Below, piece by piece: positions 7,573 to 14,470 of a stretch of 42,284 nucleotides of DNA. The notes below the pieces were generated by a model that was not told the origin of the DNA, searched no databases, and saw only the letters and a list, made by a program, of their open reading frames with translations. The position numbers and the translations under genes were made by a program. The DNA lies in assembly GCA_964360375.1 (NCBI GenBank), contig CAYHWG010000001.1, positions 1 through 42,284 on the forward strand, written 5' to 3'. This stretch comes from XYB2-FULL-45-11 sp964360375. GTDB taxonomy: Bacteria > Patescibacteriota > Patescibacteriia > UBA9934 > GWF2-40-263. Position 1 is the stretch's first letter. Every line of letters begins with the position of its first letter.

Positions 7573-8029
7573 CTCCTCCCCTTATCGAGGGGAGGGTTAG
7601 GGAGGGGTGTTTTTTAAAGCGGGTATGTTTCCGGTAAAAAATAAAACAGAAATCAAAGAACAACGTCGTTATTTACGTTTGCATGAAACAGGAGCGGAGA
7701 AATTATTATGGAATGCTCTTCGAGGAAAACAGTTGGGGGTTAAATTTCGTCGACAACATAGTGTAGGAAAATACGTTCTTGATTTTTATTGTAGTGAGAA
7801 ACATATTGCAATCGAGGTTGATGGAGCTGTGCATTCTTTATCAGGTGCGAAACAATATGATGCGGGTCGAACAAGATTTGTAAACGATCATGGCATTCGA
7901 GTGTTTCGATTCACAAACGATGAAATTTTTGCAGACCTTGATAAAGTCATTGAGAAAATTGCTTGCCTTATTAACTTACATGCTTCAAAGAACACCCCTC
8001 CCTAACCCTCCCCTCGATGAGGGGAGGAG
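7573..8029. mobile_element. DUF559 cassette with 48-bp inverted terminal repeats
   Basis: Left arm 7573-7620 and right arm 7982-8029 are inverted copies, 45 of 48 bases identical. Each arm contains its own small hairpin (CTCCCC/GGGGAG) followed by AGGGTTAGGGAGGGGTGTT. The only gene inside is the DUF559 ORF, whose last codons and stop are made by the right arm. Its right edge is 11 bases before the xseA start. No target-site duplication could be made out with certainty. Confidence 0.8.
7625..8005 (+). CDS. DUF559 / Vsr-like endonuclease
   Basis: A 126-aa protein from ATG 7625 (a GTG at 7607 inside the left repeat is an alternative). DUF559 belongs to the PD-(D/E)XK/Vsr-like nuclease group. 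Visible motifs: RRYLRLHETGAEKLLWNALR, GVKFRRQHSVGKYVLDFYC, then IAIEVDGAVH (the E-x-D pair), and GIRVFRFTNDEIFADLDKVI. The Lys/Arg-rich region and the DFYC...IEVDG core are complete, so the nuclease is probably active. The final residues HASKNTPP are encoded by the right inverted repeat. It likely serves the cassette that carries it (inference), not the xse genes. Confidence 0.9.
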   Translation: MFPVKNKTEIKEQRRYLRLHETGAEKLLWNALRGKQLGVKFRRQHSVGKYVLDFYCSEKHIAIEVDGAVHSLSGAKQYDAGRTRFVNDHGIRVFRFTNDEIFADLDKVIEKIACLINLHASKNTPP

Positions 8030-8039
8030 AAACGCGCTT

Positions 8040-9251
8040 ATGTCCCCAACCATCCTCCATGTTTCCGACTACCTCGCTCTTCTCAACGAAGTCCTTCACG
8101 ACCGCGTTCCCTCGAACGAAATCTTGATCGAAGGTGAGGTTTCGGATTACCGCGTTGCTCAGCAGAAGTGGGTGAGTTTTGATTTGAAGGATGAAAAAGC
8201 CGAGGCTGTTTTGAAATGCTTCGCGACTGTTTGGCAAATCACGACGCCGATTGAAGACGGAATGCGCGTACATGTAAAAGGGTTTCCAAAAATGTATGAG
8301 CGTTTTGGTACGTTGAAACTCAACGTTCAATCGATCGAACCCGTTGGTGAGGGAGCGTTGAAACGCGCGTATGATCTTCTTAAGAAAAAATTAGAAGCCG
8401 AAGGATTATTTGATGCTTCTCGCAAGCGAACATTGCCACGATTTCCAAAGAAGATCGGACTCATTACATCTCGAGATGCAGCTGCCTACGGAGATTTTTT
8501 ACGCATCGTGAACAATCGATGGGGTGGAATTGAGATTTTGCACGCGCATGTGCATGTGCAAGGGCGAGAGGCCGTTGGTGAAATTCTTGGGGCATTTCAT
8601 TATTTCAATGCGCTTGCCCTCGAGGATCGTCCGGATGCGATTGTTCTCACTCGAGGCGGAGGAGGACTGGAGGATTTACACGCGTTCAACGATGAACAAG
8701 TTGCACGTGCTGTGTATCAATCGCTCATTCCTGTTGTGGTCGCTGTTGGACATGAACGTGATGAATCGCTCGCGGATTATGTTGCGGACTTGCGTGCAAG
8801 TACGCCATCAAACGCGGCAGAGCGTATTGTTCCATCGCGCGCGGATGTGAAGTATGAAGTTGATATGATGCTTACACATAACGAACAACAGTTGCGGTTT
8901 GTGATGGACGAGTACCGCACGGTCGCAGATAAGATTGCAACACGTGTCGGACACATTCTCGAACGTGAGCGTGATCGATTAATTACGATTCGCACACGAC
9001 TTCACGATCGTATAGAAGGTTGGTTGCCAACGATTCGAGAGTCAATCGAATCATCCGCAAGATTGCTTCGACAAGTCGATCCGACACGCATTCTCGCCCG
9101 TGGGTATGCGATTGTGCGCGTTGGCGGAGACATCGTTCGAGATACCTCGAAGCTTGCGATTGGTAAAGAGATCGCGATACAATTGGCCGGAGGTTCGCTC
9201 GACGCAGAGGTTTTACGTATAAACGGAAAAGGAAAACAAAAGTTGGTTTAG
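8040..9251 (+). CDS. xseA: Exonuclease VII large subunit
   Basis: Catalytic subunit of the ssDNA-specific exonuclease VII, which trims single strands to short oligonucleotides in repair. Start is ATG 8040 (MSPTILHVSDYLALLNEVL); an upstream frame to 7890 is an overlap with DUF559. The N-terminal OB fold has LIEGEVSDYRVAQQKWVSFD; the catalytic domain has KKIGLITSRDAAAYGDFLRI, DAIVLTRGGGGLEDLHAFND and VVVAVGHERDESLADYVADL with ASTPSNAAE; the C-terminal region is the predicted coiled coil that binds XseB, ending with ILARGYAIVR. 403 aa, slightly short for the family. Its partner xseB follows, separated by a GIY-YIG cassette. Confidence 0.95.
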   Translation: MSPTILHVSDYLALLNEVLHDRVPSNEILIEGEVSDYRVAQQKWVSFDLKDEKAEAVLKCFATVWQITTPIEDGMRVHVKGFPKMYERFGTLKLNVQSIEPVGEGALKRAYDLLKKKLEAEGLFDASRKRTLPRFPKKIGLITSRDAAAYGDFLRIVNNRWGGIEILHAHVHVQGREAVGEILGAFHYFNALALEDRPDAIVLTRGGGGLEDLHAFNDEQVARAVYQSLIPVVVAVGHERDESLADYVADLRASTPSNAAERIVPSRADVKYEVDMMLTHNEQQLRFVMDEYRTVADKIATRVGHILERERDRLITIRTRLHDRIEGWLPTIRESIESSARLLRQVDPTRILARGYAIVRVGGDIVRDTSKLAIGKEIAIQLAGGSLDAEVLRINGKGKQKLV

Positions 9252-9253
9252 TG

Positions 9254-9664
9254 TGTCATTGCGAGAAGGAGTCATCGACGACGAAGCAATCTTTTGTTTT
9301 TATGAAAACGTATTTTTTTTACATCATGACAAATTGGAATAACGAGGTTTTGTATATCGGAGTAACGAATCATATTGCAAGACGAGTTTTTGAACATAAA
9401 GAGAAACTCATCGAAGGATTTACAAAGAAGTACAACGTGAATAAACTGGTTTATGTTGAGTCCTGTGAGGATATACGAGACGCTCTCACAAGAGAAAAAC
9501 AATTAAAAGGAGGTTCGCGAAAAAAGAAAATTGATTTAATTATTAGCGATAACCCTCAGTGGAATGATTTGGCGCATACGTTATAAATGAAAGATTGCTT
9601 CGTACCTCGCAATGACACAATCTCAAAAAGATTGCTTCGTCGTCGAACTCCTCGCAATGACACA
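9254..9664. mobile_element. GIY-YIG cassette between xseA and xseB
   Basis: Left arm 9254-9296 reads TGTCATTGCGAG ... GACGACGAAGCAATCTTTTG. Two right arms follow the ORF in inverted orientation: 9590-9619 (AAAGATTGCTTCGTACCTCG then CAATGACACA) and 9625-9664 (AAAGATTGCTTCGTCGTCGA ... CTCGCAATGACACA). The enclosed gene is a GIY-YIG nuclease. ORF-less versions of the same arms are found at 10251-10329, 11054-11192, 31214-31353 and 34892-35038. Confidence 0.7.
9302..9586 (+). CDS. GIY-YIG single-domain endonuclease
   Basis: A 94-aa UvrC/homing-type nuclease domain. The first signature is split as FFYIMTN...VLYIGVTN (the GIY and YIG strands), followed by RRVFEHKEKL (catalytic Arg and His) and the conserved Glu in DALTREKQLKGGSRKKKIDL. 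This short form (YhbQ-like) is common and lies in inverted-repeat surroundings in many genomes. ATG 9302 follows the left repeat directly; no Shine-Dalgarno is visible. Probably part of a mobile cassette that landed in the xseA-xseB operon (inference). Confidence 0.92.
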   Translation: MKTYFFYIMTNWNNEVLYIGVTNHIARRVFEHKEKLIEGFTKKYNVNKLVYVESCEDIRDALTREKQLKGGSRKKKIDLIISDNPQWNDLAHTL

Positions 9665-9666
9665 CT

Positions 9667-9873
9667 ATGAAAAAACAAAATACGATTGATTTCGCAAAGT
9701 CATTTGAAGAACTGGAGAAAATCACACAGTGGTTTGATTCGGAAGAACATTTGGATTTAGACAAAGGGTTGAAGCAATTTGAGCGCGGGCTTGAGCTTGC
9801 GTCTCTTTTGAAAGAAAAATTATCCGAAGTGGAAAATAAAGTGGTGGAGATTAAGAAAAAATTTGAAGCGTAA
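9667..9873 (+). CDS. xseB: Exonuclease VII small subunit
   Basis: 68 aa, the usual length. Contains FAKSFEELEKITQWFDSEE and LDLDKGLKQFERGLELASL, the standard XseB helical hairpin that wraps the XseA coiled coil. The start codon lies two bases after the end of the GIY-YIG cassette's right arm (...CAATGACACACT-ATG), leaving no Shine-Dalgarno, so translation efficiency may depend on the repeat or on readthrough from xseA. Confidence 0.92.
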   Translation: MKKQNTIDFAKSFEELEKITQWFDSEEHLDLDKGLKQFERGLELASLLKEKLSEVENKVVEIKKKFEA

Positions 9874-9877
9874 ACAT

Positions 9878-10225
9878 ATGCAACTTTTATTACGTTGGCT
9901 TTTGAACACACTTGCTCTGATGGTGGTAGCAAACATTGTGCCGGGCATTCACATCGACACGTTTTACCATGCGCTCATAGCTGCACTTATTTTAGGACTC
10001 GCAAACGCACTCGTTCGCCCAATTTTAATTATACTCACATTGCCTGTCACGATTCTTACGCTCGGGTTATTTATTTTCGTGATCAACGCGCTCATGATTT
10101 TATTTGCAAGCTCGATCGTCAAGGGGTTTACCGTGACAGGATTTGTTCCGGCGTTTCTTGCCGCGATCGTCTTTTGGTTTATGAGCATGGTGACAAACTG
10201 GTTTATTCAATCAACAGAAAAGTAA
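9878..10225 (+). CDS. Phage holin family 4 / YvlD-like membrane protein
   Basis: 115 aa from ATG 9878, four bases after the xseB stop; a TTG at 9863 overlapping xseB is a less likely start. Four transmembrane helices with the family signature: LLRWLLNTLALMVVANIVPG, ALIAALILGLANALVRPIL, LTLPVTILTLGLFIFVINAL and FLAAIVFWFMSMVTNWFI. Matches Phage_holin_4_2 (PF04020), a housekeeping membrane family of unknown function despite the name. Confidence 0.9.
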   Translation: MQLLLRWLLNTLALMVVANIVPGIHIDTFYHALIAALILGLANALVRPILIILTLPVTILTLGLFIFVINALMILFASSIVKGFTVTGFVPAFLAAIVFWFMSMVTNWFIQSTEK

Positions 10226-10250
10226 AACGCCATGCGGCATTTTTTTATCG

Positions 10251-10329
10251 TGTCATTGCGAGCGCAGCGAAGCAATCTTTTCTACGGGACGCGCAAGATT
10301 GCTTCGTCGTCTGACTCCTCGCAATGACA
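10251..10329. repeat. MITE-like hairpin, cattgcgag/gaagcaatc family
   Basis: TGTCATTGCGAGCGCAGCGA AGCAATC... paired with GATTGCTTCGTCGTC...CTCGCAATGACA. It ends 7 bases before the first pyrH start codon used here and contributes an in-frame ATG (10324) of its own. A short GC hairpin with a T tract lies immediately upstream (about 10228-10247), possibly a weak terminator. Confidence 0.85.
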
Positions 10330-10335
10330 AACTTT

Positions 10336-11034
10336 ATGATGAAACACGAAAATATCTTTATTCTCTCGGTCGGTGGTTCTCTCGTTGTTCCAAAAGAAGG
10401 AATTGATCATGTGTTTCTTTCTGAGTTTCACAAACTGATTACACGAGAAATAAAAAAAGGATGGAGGTTTGTTATTGTGGTTGGTGGGGGAGCAACAGCA
10501 AGAGCGTATCAGTCAGCTGCGCGTAACGTTGGAAAACTTACAACCGATGATGCAGATTGGCTTGGAATTCACGCGACGCGATTGAATGGACATTTAATGC
10601 GCACACTTTTTCGCGATGTTGCGCACCCAATCATGATAAAAGATCCATCGCGTCCGATTGTGAAATGGAAAGGTTCCGTGCTCGTTGCGGCTGGGTGGAA
10701 ACCTGGATGGTCGACGGATTATGTTGCGACACGTCTTGCAAAACAGATGAAAGCAACTACGATTATTAATCTTTCAAATATTGATTACGTCTACAACAAA
10801 GATCCAAACAAGTTTTTGGATGCAGAAAAAATCTGTGAGATTTCATGGAAAGATTTTCGTAAAATGGTCGGCAATGTTTGGGATCCTGGTATGAATGTTC
10901 CGTTTGATCCGGTTGCGTCCCGGCTTGCCGAGCAATCCGGCATGACCGTTGCCATTGTGAACGGAACAAATTTAAAAAATTTACAAAACGTCATCGAAGG
11001 AAAACGTTTTGTTGGAACGGTTATACGAGTTTAG
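10336..11034 (+). CDS. pyrH: UMP kinase, archaeal-type
   Basis: Phosphorylates UMP to UDP. The amino-acid-kinase fold is clear: ILSVGGSLVVPKEGID, FVIVVGGGATARAYQSAA, DADWLGIHATRLNGHLMRTL, GWKPGWSTDYVATRLAKQM, INLSNIDYVYNKDPNKF, PFDPVASRLAEQSGMTVAIV and NGTNLKNLQNVI. The GxxATRLNG helix and the short length fit the archaeal-type branch also found in CPR bacteria. ATG 10336 or 10339 (MMKHEN) is chosen; ATG 10324 lies inside the repeat. No Shine-Dalgarno. Confidence 0.93.
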   Translation: MMKHENIFILSVGGSLVVPKEGIDHVFLSEFHKLITREIKKGWRFVIVVGGGATARAYQSAARNVGKLTTDDADWLGIHATRLNGHLMRTLFRDVAHPIMIKDPSRPIVKWKGSVLVAAGWKPGWSTDYVATRLAKQMKATTIINLSNIDYVYNKDPNKFLDAEKICEISWKDFRKMVGNVWDPGMNVPFDPVASRLAEQSGMTVAIVNGTNLKNLQNVIEGKRFVGTVIRV

Positions 11035-11053
11035 AATGTAGGTCTGCGGAAGA

Positions 11054-11192
11054 GAGATCGTTGAAAAACTTCAAATTGTGTCATTGCGAGGAGGAGTCAT
11101 CGACGACGAAGCAATCTTTTCTTCGGAAATACAAGGATTGCTTCGTCGTCGAACTCCTCGTAATGACAAAAAGATGAGTTTTTCAACGGTCT
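11054..11192. repeat. Full-length MITE-like element with outer arms gagatcgttgaaaaact
   Basis: Outer arms GAGATCGTTGAAAAACT (11054-11070) and AGTTTTTCAACGGTCTC (11176-11192) flank inner arms TGTCATTGCGAG...GACGACGAAGCAATC and GATTGCTTCGTCGTC...CTCGTAATGACA. The same composite is at 31214-31353. Confidence 0.85.
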
Positions 11193-11202
11193 CGAAGATC
11201 GA

Positions 11203-11231
11203 TTGACAAAATCGATCTTTTATGTTATGTT
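11203..11231 (+). promoter_or_regulatory. Promoter TTGACA-17-TATGTT
   Basis: -35 TTGACA at 11203-11208 and -10 TATGTT at 11226-11231, with a GAGGAGGG ribosome site before ATG 11276. Confidence 0.8.
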
Positions 11232-11275
11232 GAATCGTCCAATCTTGGACCAAATCAAAATCTCGAGGAGGGATT

Positions 11276-12136
11276 ATGAAGATTGATGTGTCTGTCATCA
11301 TGACCCCCGCACACGGGAAAATCATTTCAGAAGATGCGTTTCGCGTGAGCCAAAAGTCAACCGTTCCATTTTTTGTAACCGTTGTCGATGGGCATGGTCC
11401 AGGTCATTTGTTGAATGCGGAAACATCTGGTTTTTCACAATTTGTGGCAGATCAGTTGTCAAAGTTGTTTCAACAGAAAAAAAATGCAAATGCATTCGAT
11501 GATATTTTTGATTGCGTGCAAAAACAAGTATCGGTGATGTATGGAGATTTACCGTTCGGTGCGGTTGCAAGCTGCTTGTGCATTCAACCTGACAGTCTGA
11601 CGATCGCTCAAGCAGGAGATTGTCGATTGTATCGGTTTGATGTCGAAGAAGAGTGCGGATATACCTTGTTGACACAAGATCATTGTGTCGAGAACGCCAA
11701 AGAAATGATTCGTTTGCGCCCGTTTTATCAAACAGGACAGTTTGCTCCTATTGGAAATGGTTACGATGACTGGATGTCCGCTTTTCCCGAAGAGCGATTG
11801 CATTACAAAACAAAAGAAGGAAATTGGTCTACAAGTTCACTTGAACCTACACGTGGATTCGGTGATCCGGAATTTCATCCGGCATTTACACATGTCCCAG
11901 AAATTCGTTCGGTCGCGTTTGATGCCACACAGGAAGTCTTGTACGGATTTTGCTCTGACGGTGGGGCAAAAATTTTGCAGGAAGTGTTCAAATATACGCG
12001 TTGGAACGGAGGATGTCGAGATGAAGGATTTTTGGAACGTGTCTCCGCCACAACAAAAATGTTCATTCCGAATAAGCCAGAGGATGATGTGACGATCATT
12101 CTTCTCCGCATTCAACCAAACCTACCGACCTCGTAA
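11276..12136 (+). CDS. PP2C-type serine/threonine phosphatase (first paralogue)
   Basis: 286 aa. PP2C motifs with metal-binding Asp residues: VTVVDGHGPGHLL, GAVASCLCI, IAQAGDCRLYRF, EPTRGFGDPEFHP, GFCSDGGAKIL and the final EDDVTIILLRI. It removes phosphates from Ser/Thr (Mn/Mg-dependent), cytosolic (no signal peptide). A close structural paralogue lies at 12819 with the same unusual insert between the GDCR and TRGFG motifs (about 70 residues, including YDRLRP/IRLRPF and FQTG/YQTG words). No cognate kinase is seen in the window. Confidence 0.92.
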   Translation: MKIDVSVIMTPAHGKIISEDAFRVSQKSTVPFFVTVVDGHGPGHLLNAETSGFSQFVADQLSKLFQQKKNANAFDDIFDCVQKQVSVMYGDLPFGAVASCLCIQPDSLTIAQAGDCRLYRFDVEEECGYTLLTQDHCVENAKEMIRLRPFYQTGQFAPIGNGYDDWMSAFPEERLHYKTKEGNWSTSSLEPTRGFGDPEFHPAFTHVPEIRSVAFDATQEVLYGFCSDGGAKILQEVFKYTRWNGGCRDEGFLERVSATTKMFIPNKPEDDVTIILLRIQPNLPTS

Positions 12137-12149
12137 AGGCCGGTTTTTA
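12124..12149 (+). terminator. Terminator after the first PP2C gene
   Basis: ACCGACC (12124-12130) pairs with GGCCGGT (12138-12144), followed by TTTTAT. The stem spans the stop codon of the gene. Confidence 0.7.
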
Positions 12150-12166
12150 TATTGACAAGGAGAATT

Positions 12167-12232
12167 ATGTGTGTGATGATCGTTTTGCAACAGATAACCT
12201 GTATGCGTTTCAGTGGGAGAAACAGAAGATGA
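12167..12232 (+). other. 21-codon leader ORF overlapping the lipoprotein start
   Basis: ATG 12167 has the strongest ribosome site in the neighbourhood (AAGGAG, 4-9 bases before). It encodes MCVMIVLQQITCMRFSGRNR + R and stops with TGA at 12230-12232, overlapping the lipoprotein ATG at 12229-12231 as ATGA. This is the arrangement of translational coupling. Alternatively GTG 12169 could begin an N-terminally extended lipoprotein, but that would bury the signal peptide. Confidence 0.45.
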
Positions 12233-12720
12233 AAATGCTCTTTTTGGTCCTGATCGCGATCGTCCTGTGTGCAGCCTGCGATTCAGGTGATTTCAAGACA
12301 AAGCTCGTCGCATCGAATGCGCAAGCAAGTGCGACAGGTTCATCGAGCTATTTGCAGGTTGCCTATGCAACTAACAAGAATCGGACACTCACGATTCAGT
12401 TTGATTCCAATCTGGAACCGAACGGTCCCTACTGGGATCCTGTTCTCACGAGTTCTGGTTCCGCAGATCATGTCATCACACGCTTTCAAGATCCGTCTGT
12501 GCAATCAGGAAAAACCTTGCATGTTTACTTCAATGTGACAGAGCAGGGGAGTCCAAACAATACCTGGTACTGTGATTTCAATCGAAATCAAAATCAACCG
12601 CTTGACCAAAACGCAAAGGTCACCATTAGTCTCTTTGGAAAAACCTACAACGATTCGTCGGTGAAGTGGGCGCCTTCCTCAAAGGGGGGTTGTGCCGGCT
12701 TGATCGATATCAAACCCTAA
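12229..12720 (+). CDS. Small secreted lipoprotein, unknown function (163 aa)
   Basis: Start chosen at ATG 12229 because it gives a clean lipoprotein signal, MKMLFLVLIAIVLCAAC-DSG (lipid Cys at residue 17). The mature part is beta-rich with Asn/Ser/Thr: SSSYLQVAYATNKNRTLTIQ, SSGSADHVITRFQDPSVQSG, LHVYFNVTEQGSPNNTWYCD, and a Cys pair (WYCDFN, GGCAGL) that may form a disulfide. I recognise no family. It sits between two PP2C paralogues, each unit ending in its own terminator. Confidence 0.75.
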   Translation: MKMLFLVLIAIVLCAACDSGDFKTKLVASNAQASATGSSSYLQVAYATNKNRTLTIQFDSNLEPNGPYWDPVLTSSGSADHVITRFQDPSVQSGKTLHVYFNVTEQGSPNNTWYCDFNRNQNQPLDQNAKVTISLFGKTYNDSSVKWAPSSKGGCAGLIDIKP

Positions 12721-12730
12721 AGGGTTCTCT

Positions 12731-12760
12731 CTCGTCTTCAGAAAAAAAGACGAGTTTTTA
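12731..12760 (+). terminator. Terminator after the lipoprotein gene
   Basis: CTCGTCTT / AAGACGAG perfect 8-bp stem, then TTTTTATTT. Confidence 0.85.
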
Positions 12761-12818
12761 TTTACAGAAAAAAGTTTTTTTGTTATTGTGGACTTCTTCC
12801 ATTTTTTCGGAGGGTGAT

Positions 12819-13649
12819 ATGTTGATAGAGAAATGTGTCATTACTTTTCCCAAAAGGCGGGAGAAGGTCTCGGAAGATTGTCATGTGGTCGGTCGATCGC
12901 ATGACGGCTCATTTTTTGCGGCCGTGGTCGACGGACATGGGGCGGAACATTTGCACCAAAAGATTGTTCGATTCACTGCATGTGCGACTGGTCAGCTTGC
13001 AGAACGTTTTGTCACAAAAAAAGACATGTTTTCGTTTCCGGAAATTTTTACGGAGACGGATCGTCACCTCACACAAGAATTCGGTGGTGAGCAAATCGGT
13101 GCGGTTGCCACGTGTGTCGTGATTGAACCTGCCTTTATGACGATCGCCCAAGTTGGTGATTGTCGTGTGATGCAATTTGATCCCATGTGGCATGATGGTT
13201 TGCGTCTGATTACTCGCGATCACAACTGCGAGAACCCACTTGAATATGATCGCTTGAGGCCGTTGTTTCAAACGGGAACATTTCGGCGCGTATGCTACGG
13301 ACCGGAAGGTTACACGTTTTTTCGACTCCATCGTGCCTGTCAAGGTATGCCACTTGTGAGTGCTTCTCTTGCAATGACGCGCGGATTTGGAAATGCGGAG
13401 TTTCGTCCTGCATTCATTCAGACTCCGGAAATTCGATCAGTGCCTTTTCACGATCATGTCACAACTTTGTTTGCTCTTTGTTCGGATGGAGGAGCGGAAA
13501 CGGTTCGAAAGACATTTAAGTTTCTCAAAAAGCATGCAATTGATGTGTCGAGACTCGATACATCATCACTCGAGAAGATCGCTCGTCGCAAATCACCGCT
13601 TCGTCCGGATGATGATGTGACGGCGATTTTTCTCAAGGTTTCGCCTTAA
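12819..13649 (+). CDS. PP2C-type serine/threonine phosphatase (second paralogue)
   Basis: 276 aa from ATG 12819 with GGAGGGTG upstream; the longer open frame from 12666 crosses the terminator and is rejected. Motifs match the first paralogue: AAVVDGHGAEHLHQKI, IGAVATCVVI, IAQVGDCRVMQF, LAMTRGFGNAEFRPAFIQTP, ALCSDGGAETVRKTFKF and DDDVTAIFLKV. The shared stretch R(D/L)HNCEN...YDRLRPLFQTG suggests a tandem duplication later separated by the lipoprotein gene. N-terminus is shorter and starts MLIEKCVITFPKRREKVSED. Confidence 0.9.
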   Translation: MLIEKCVITFPKRREKVSEDCHVVGRSHDGSFFAAVVDGHGAEHLHQKIVRFTACATGQLAERFVTKKDMFSFPEIFTETDRHLTQEFGGEQIGAVATCVVIEPAFMTIAQVGDCRVMQFDPMWHDGLRLITRDHNCENPLEYDRLRPLFQTGTFRRVCYGPEGYTFFRLHRACQGMPLVSASLAMTRGFGNAEFRPAFIQTPEIRSVPFHDHVTTLFALCSDGGAETVRKTFKFLKKHAIDVSRLDTSSLEKIARRKSPLRPDDDVTAIFLKVSP

Positions 13650-13675
13650 CCGATTCTTTCAGGAGTCGGTTTTTT
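13649..13675 (+). terminator. Terminator after the second PP2C gene
   Basis: ACCGATTC (13649-13656) / GAGTCGGT (13663-13670) with one wobble pair, then TTTTTG. Confidence 0.8.
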
Positions 13676-13755
13676 GTTGAGTTTTAGACTACGCGGTTTG
13701 CCAATTCATCTTTCAAAAGGTATGATTTCTCCTGTGAGATCCCACATTTCTTTTT

Positions 13756-14043
13756 ATGGACATTCAAAAAACTATTCAGGCTGTTGCAAAAAAAACAAAA
13801 TCAGAACTTCCATTTGGGTATCGGGTTGTGCTTTTTGGTTCGTGGGCTGAAGGCAATGCACAGGCAGGATCGGATATTGATATCGGCATTTTGGGAAAGA
13901 AACCGTTATCTCAACGTACGTTGGTTCAAATTCGTCAGAAAGTGGATGCTGTTCCGACGTTGCGTAAGATTGATATTGTTGATTTAGCAAGTACTTCAGA
14001 ACGCTTTCGAACACGGGCGCTTAAGCACGCAAAACAATTATGA
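13756..14043 (+). CDS. MntA-type minimal nucleotidyltransferase (antitoxin)
   Basis: 95 aa MNT-fold protein. The polymerase-beta-like motif is exact: LFGSWAEGNAQAGSDIDIGI, i.e. GS-x10-DxD, with the third metal Asp in KIDIVDLAS. MntA antitoxins AMPylate a tyrosine of their HEPN toxin partner. The next gene overlaps by ATGA and encodes that HEPN partner, which fixes the assignment to a two-gene module. Confidence 0.93.
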   Translation: MDIQKTIQAVAKKTKSELPFGYRVVLFGSWAEGNAQAGSDIDIGILGKKPLSQRTLVQIRQKVDAVPTLRKIDIVDLASTSERFRTRALKHAKQL

Positions 14044-14405
14044 ACGAACGCATTGAGTCATTTCATCAAGCCATCAAACGTTTGGAAGAAGCACTCGCAG
14101 AATCGGAAACCTCCTTAAACAGAGATGCCTCTATTCAGCGATTTGAGTTTACTGTGGAGCTTGCATGGAAATCCATCCAAAAATTTCTTGCCGCACAGCA
14201 AATTATTTGCCAATCTCCCAAATCTTGTTTTCAGGAAGCGTTTCAATTTGGTCTTATTGAGGATGATGAAAAATGGATTCTGATGATGGATGATCGAAAT
14301 TTAACCGTTCATACGTATAATCAGGAGTTGGCAAAGGAAATTTATAATCGTTTGTCCGGATATATACCTCTTTTGAATGCCTTATATGTTAAATTGTCTT
14401 CTTAA
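14040..14405 (+). CDS. HEPN-domain protein (HI0074/HepT-like toxin)
   Basis: 121 aa all-helical protein of the nucleotidyltransferase-substrate-binding (HI0074) family: LNRDASIQRFEFTVELAWKS, KSCFQEAFQFGLI, and the active-site loop DDRNLTVHTYNQELA. The R-x4-H motif (RNLTVH) is the HEPN ribonuclease signature and the nearby HTY motif is the site AMPylated in HepT-MntA systems. Overlaps the MntA gene by four bases. Together a probable type VII toxin-antitoxin pair immediately upstream of the ribosomal L10-L7/L12 operon. Confidence 0.92.
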   Translation: MNERIESFHQAIKRLEEALAESETSLNRDASIQRFEFTVELAWKSIQKFLAAQQIICQSPKSCFQEAFQFGLIEDDEKWILMMDDRNLTVHTYNQELAKEIYNRLSGYIPLLNALYVKLSS

Positions 14406-14426
14406 ATAGAATACGCGGCTCTGCAT

Positions 14427-14455
14427 TTGACACAATTTCAGTTTCTCTCTATTCT
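14427..14455 (+). promoter_or_regulatory. Promoter of the rplJ-rplL operon
   Basis: TTGACA at 14427-14432, 17-bp spacer, TATTCT at 14450-14455; transcription would begin about 14462, at the edge of the L10 leader. Confidence 0.8.
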
Positions 14456-14470
14456 ATTCACAAATCCATT

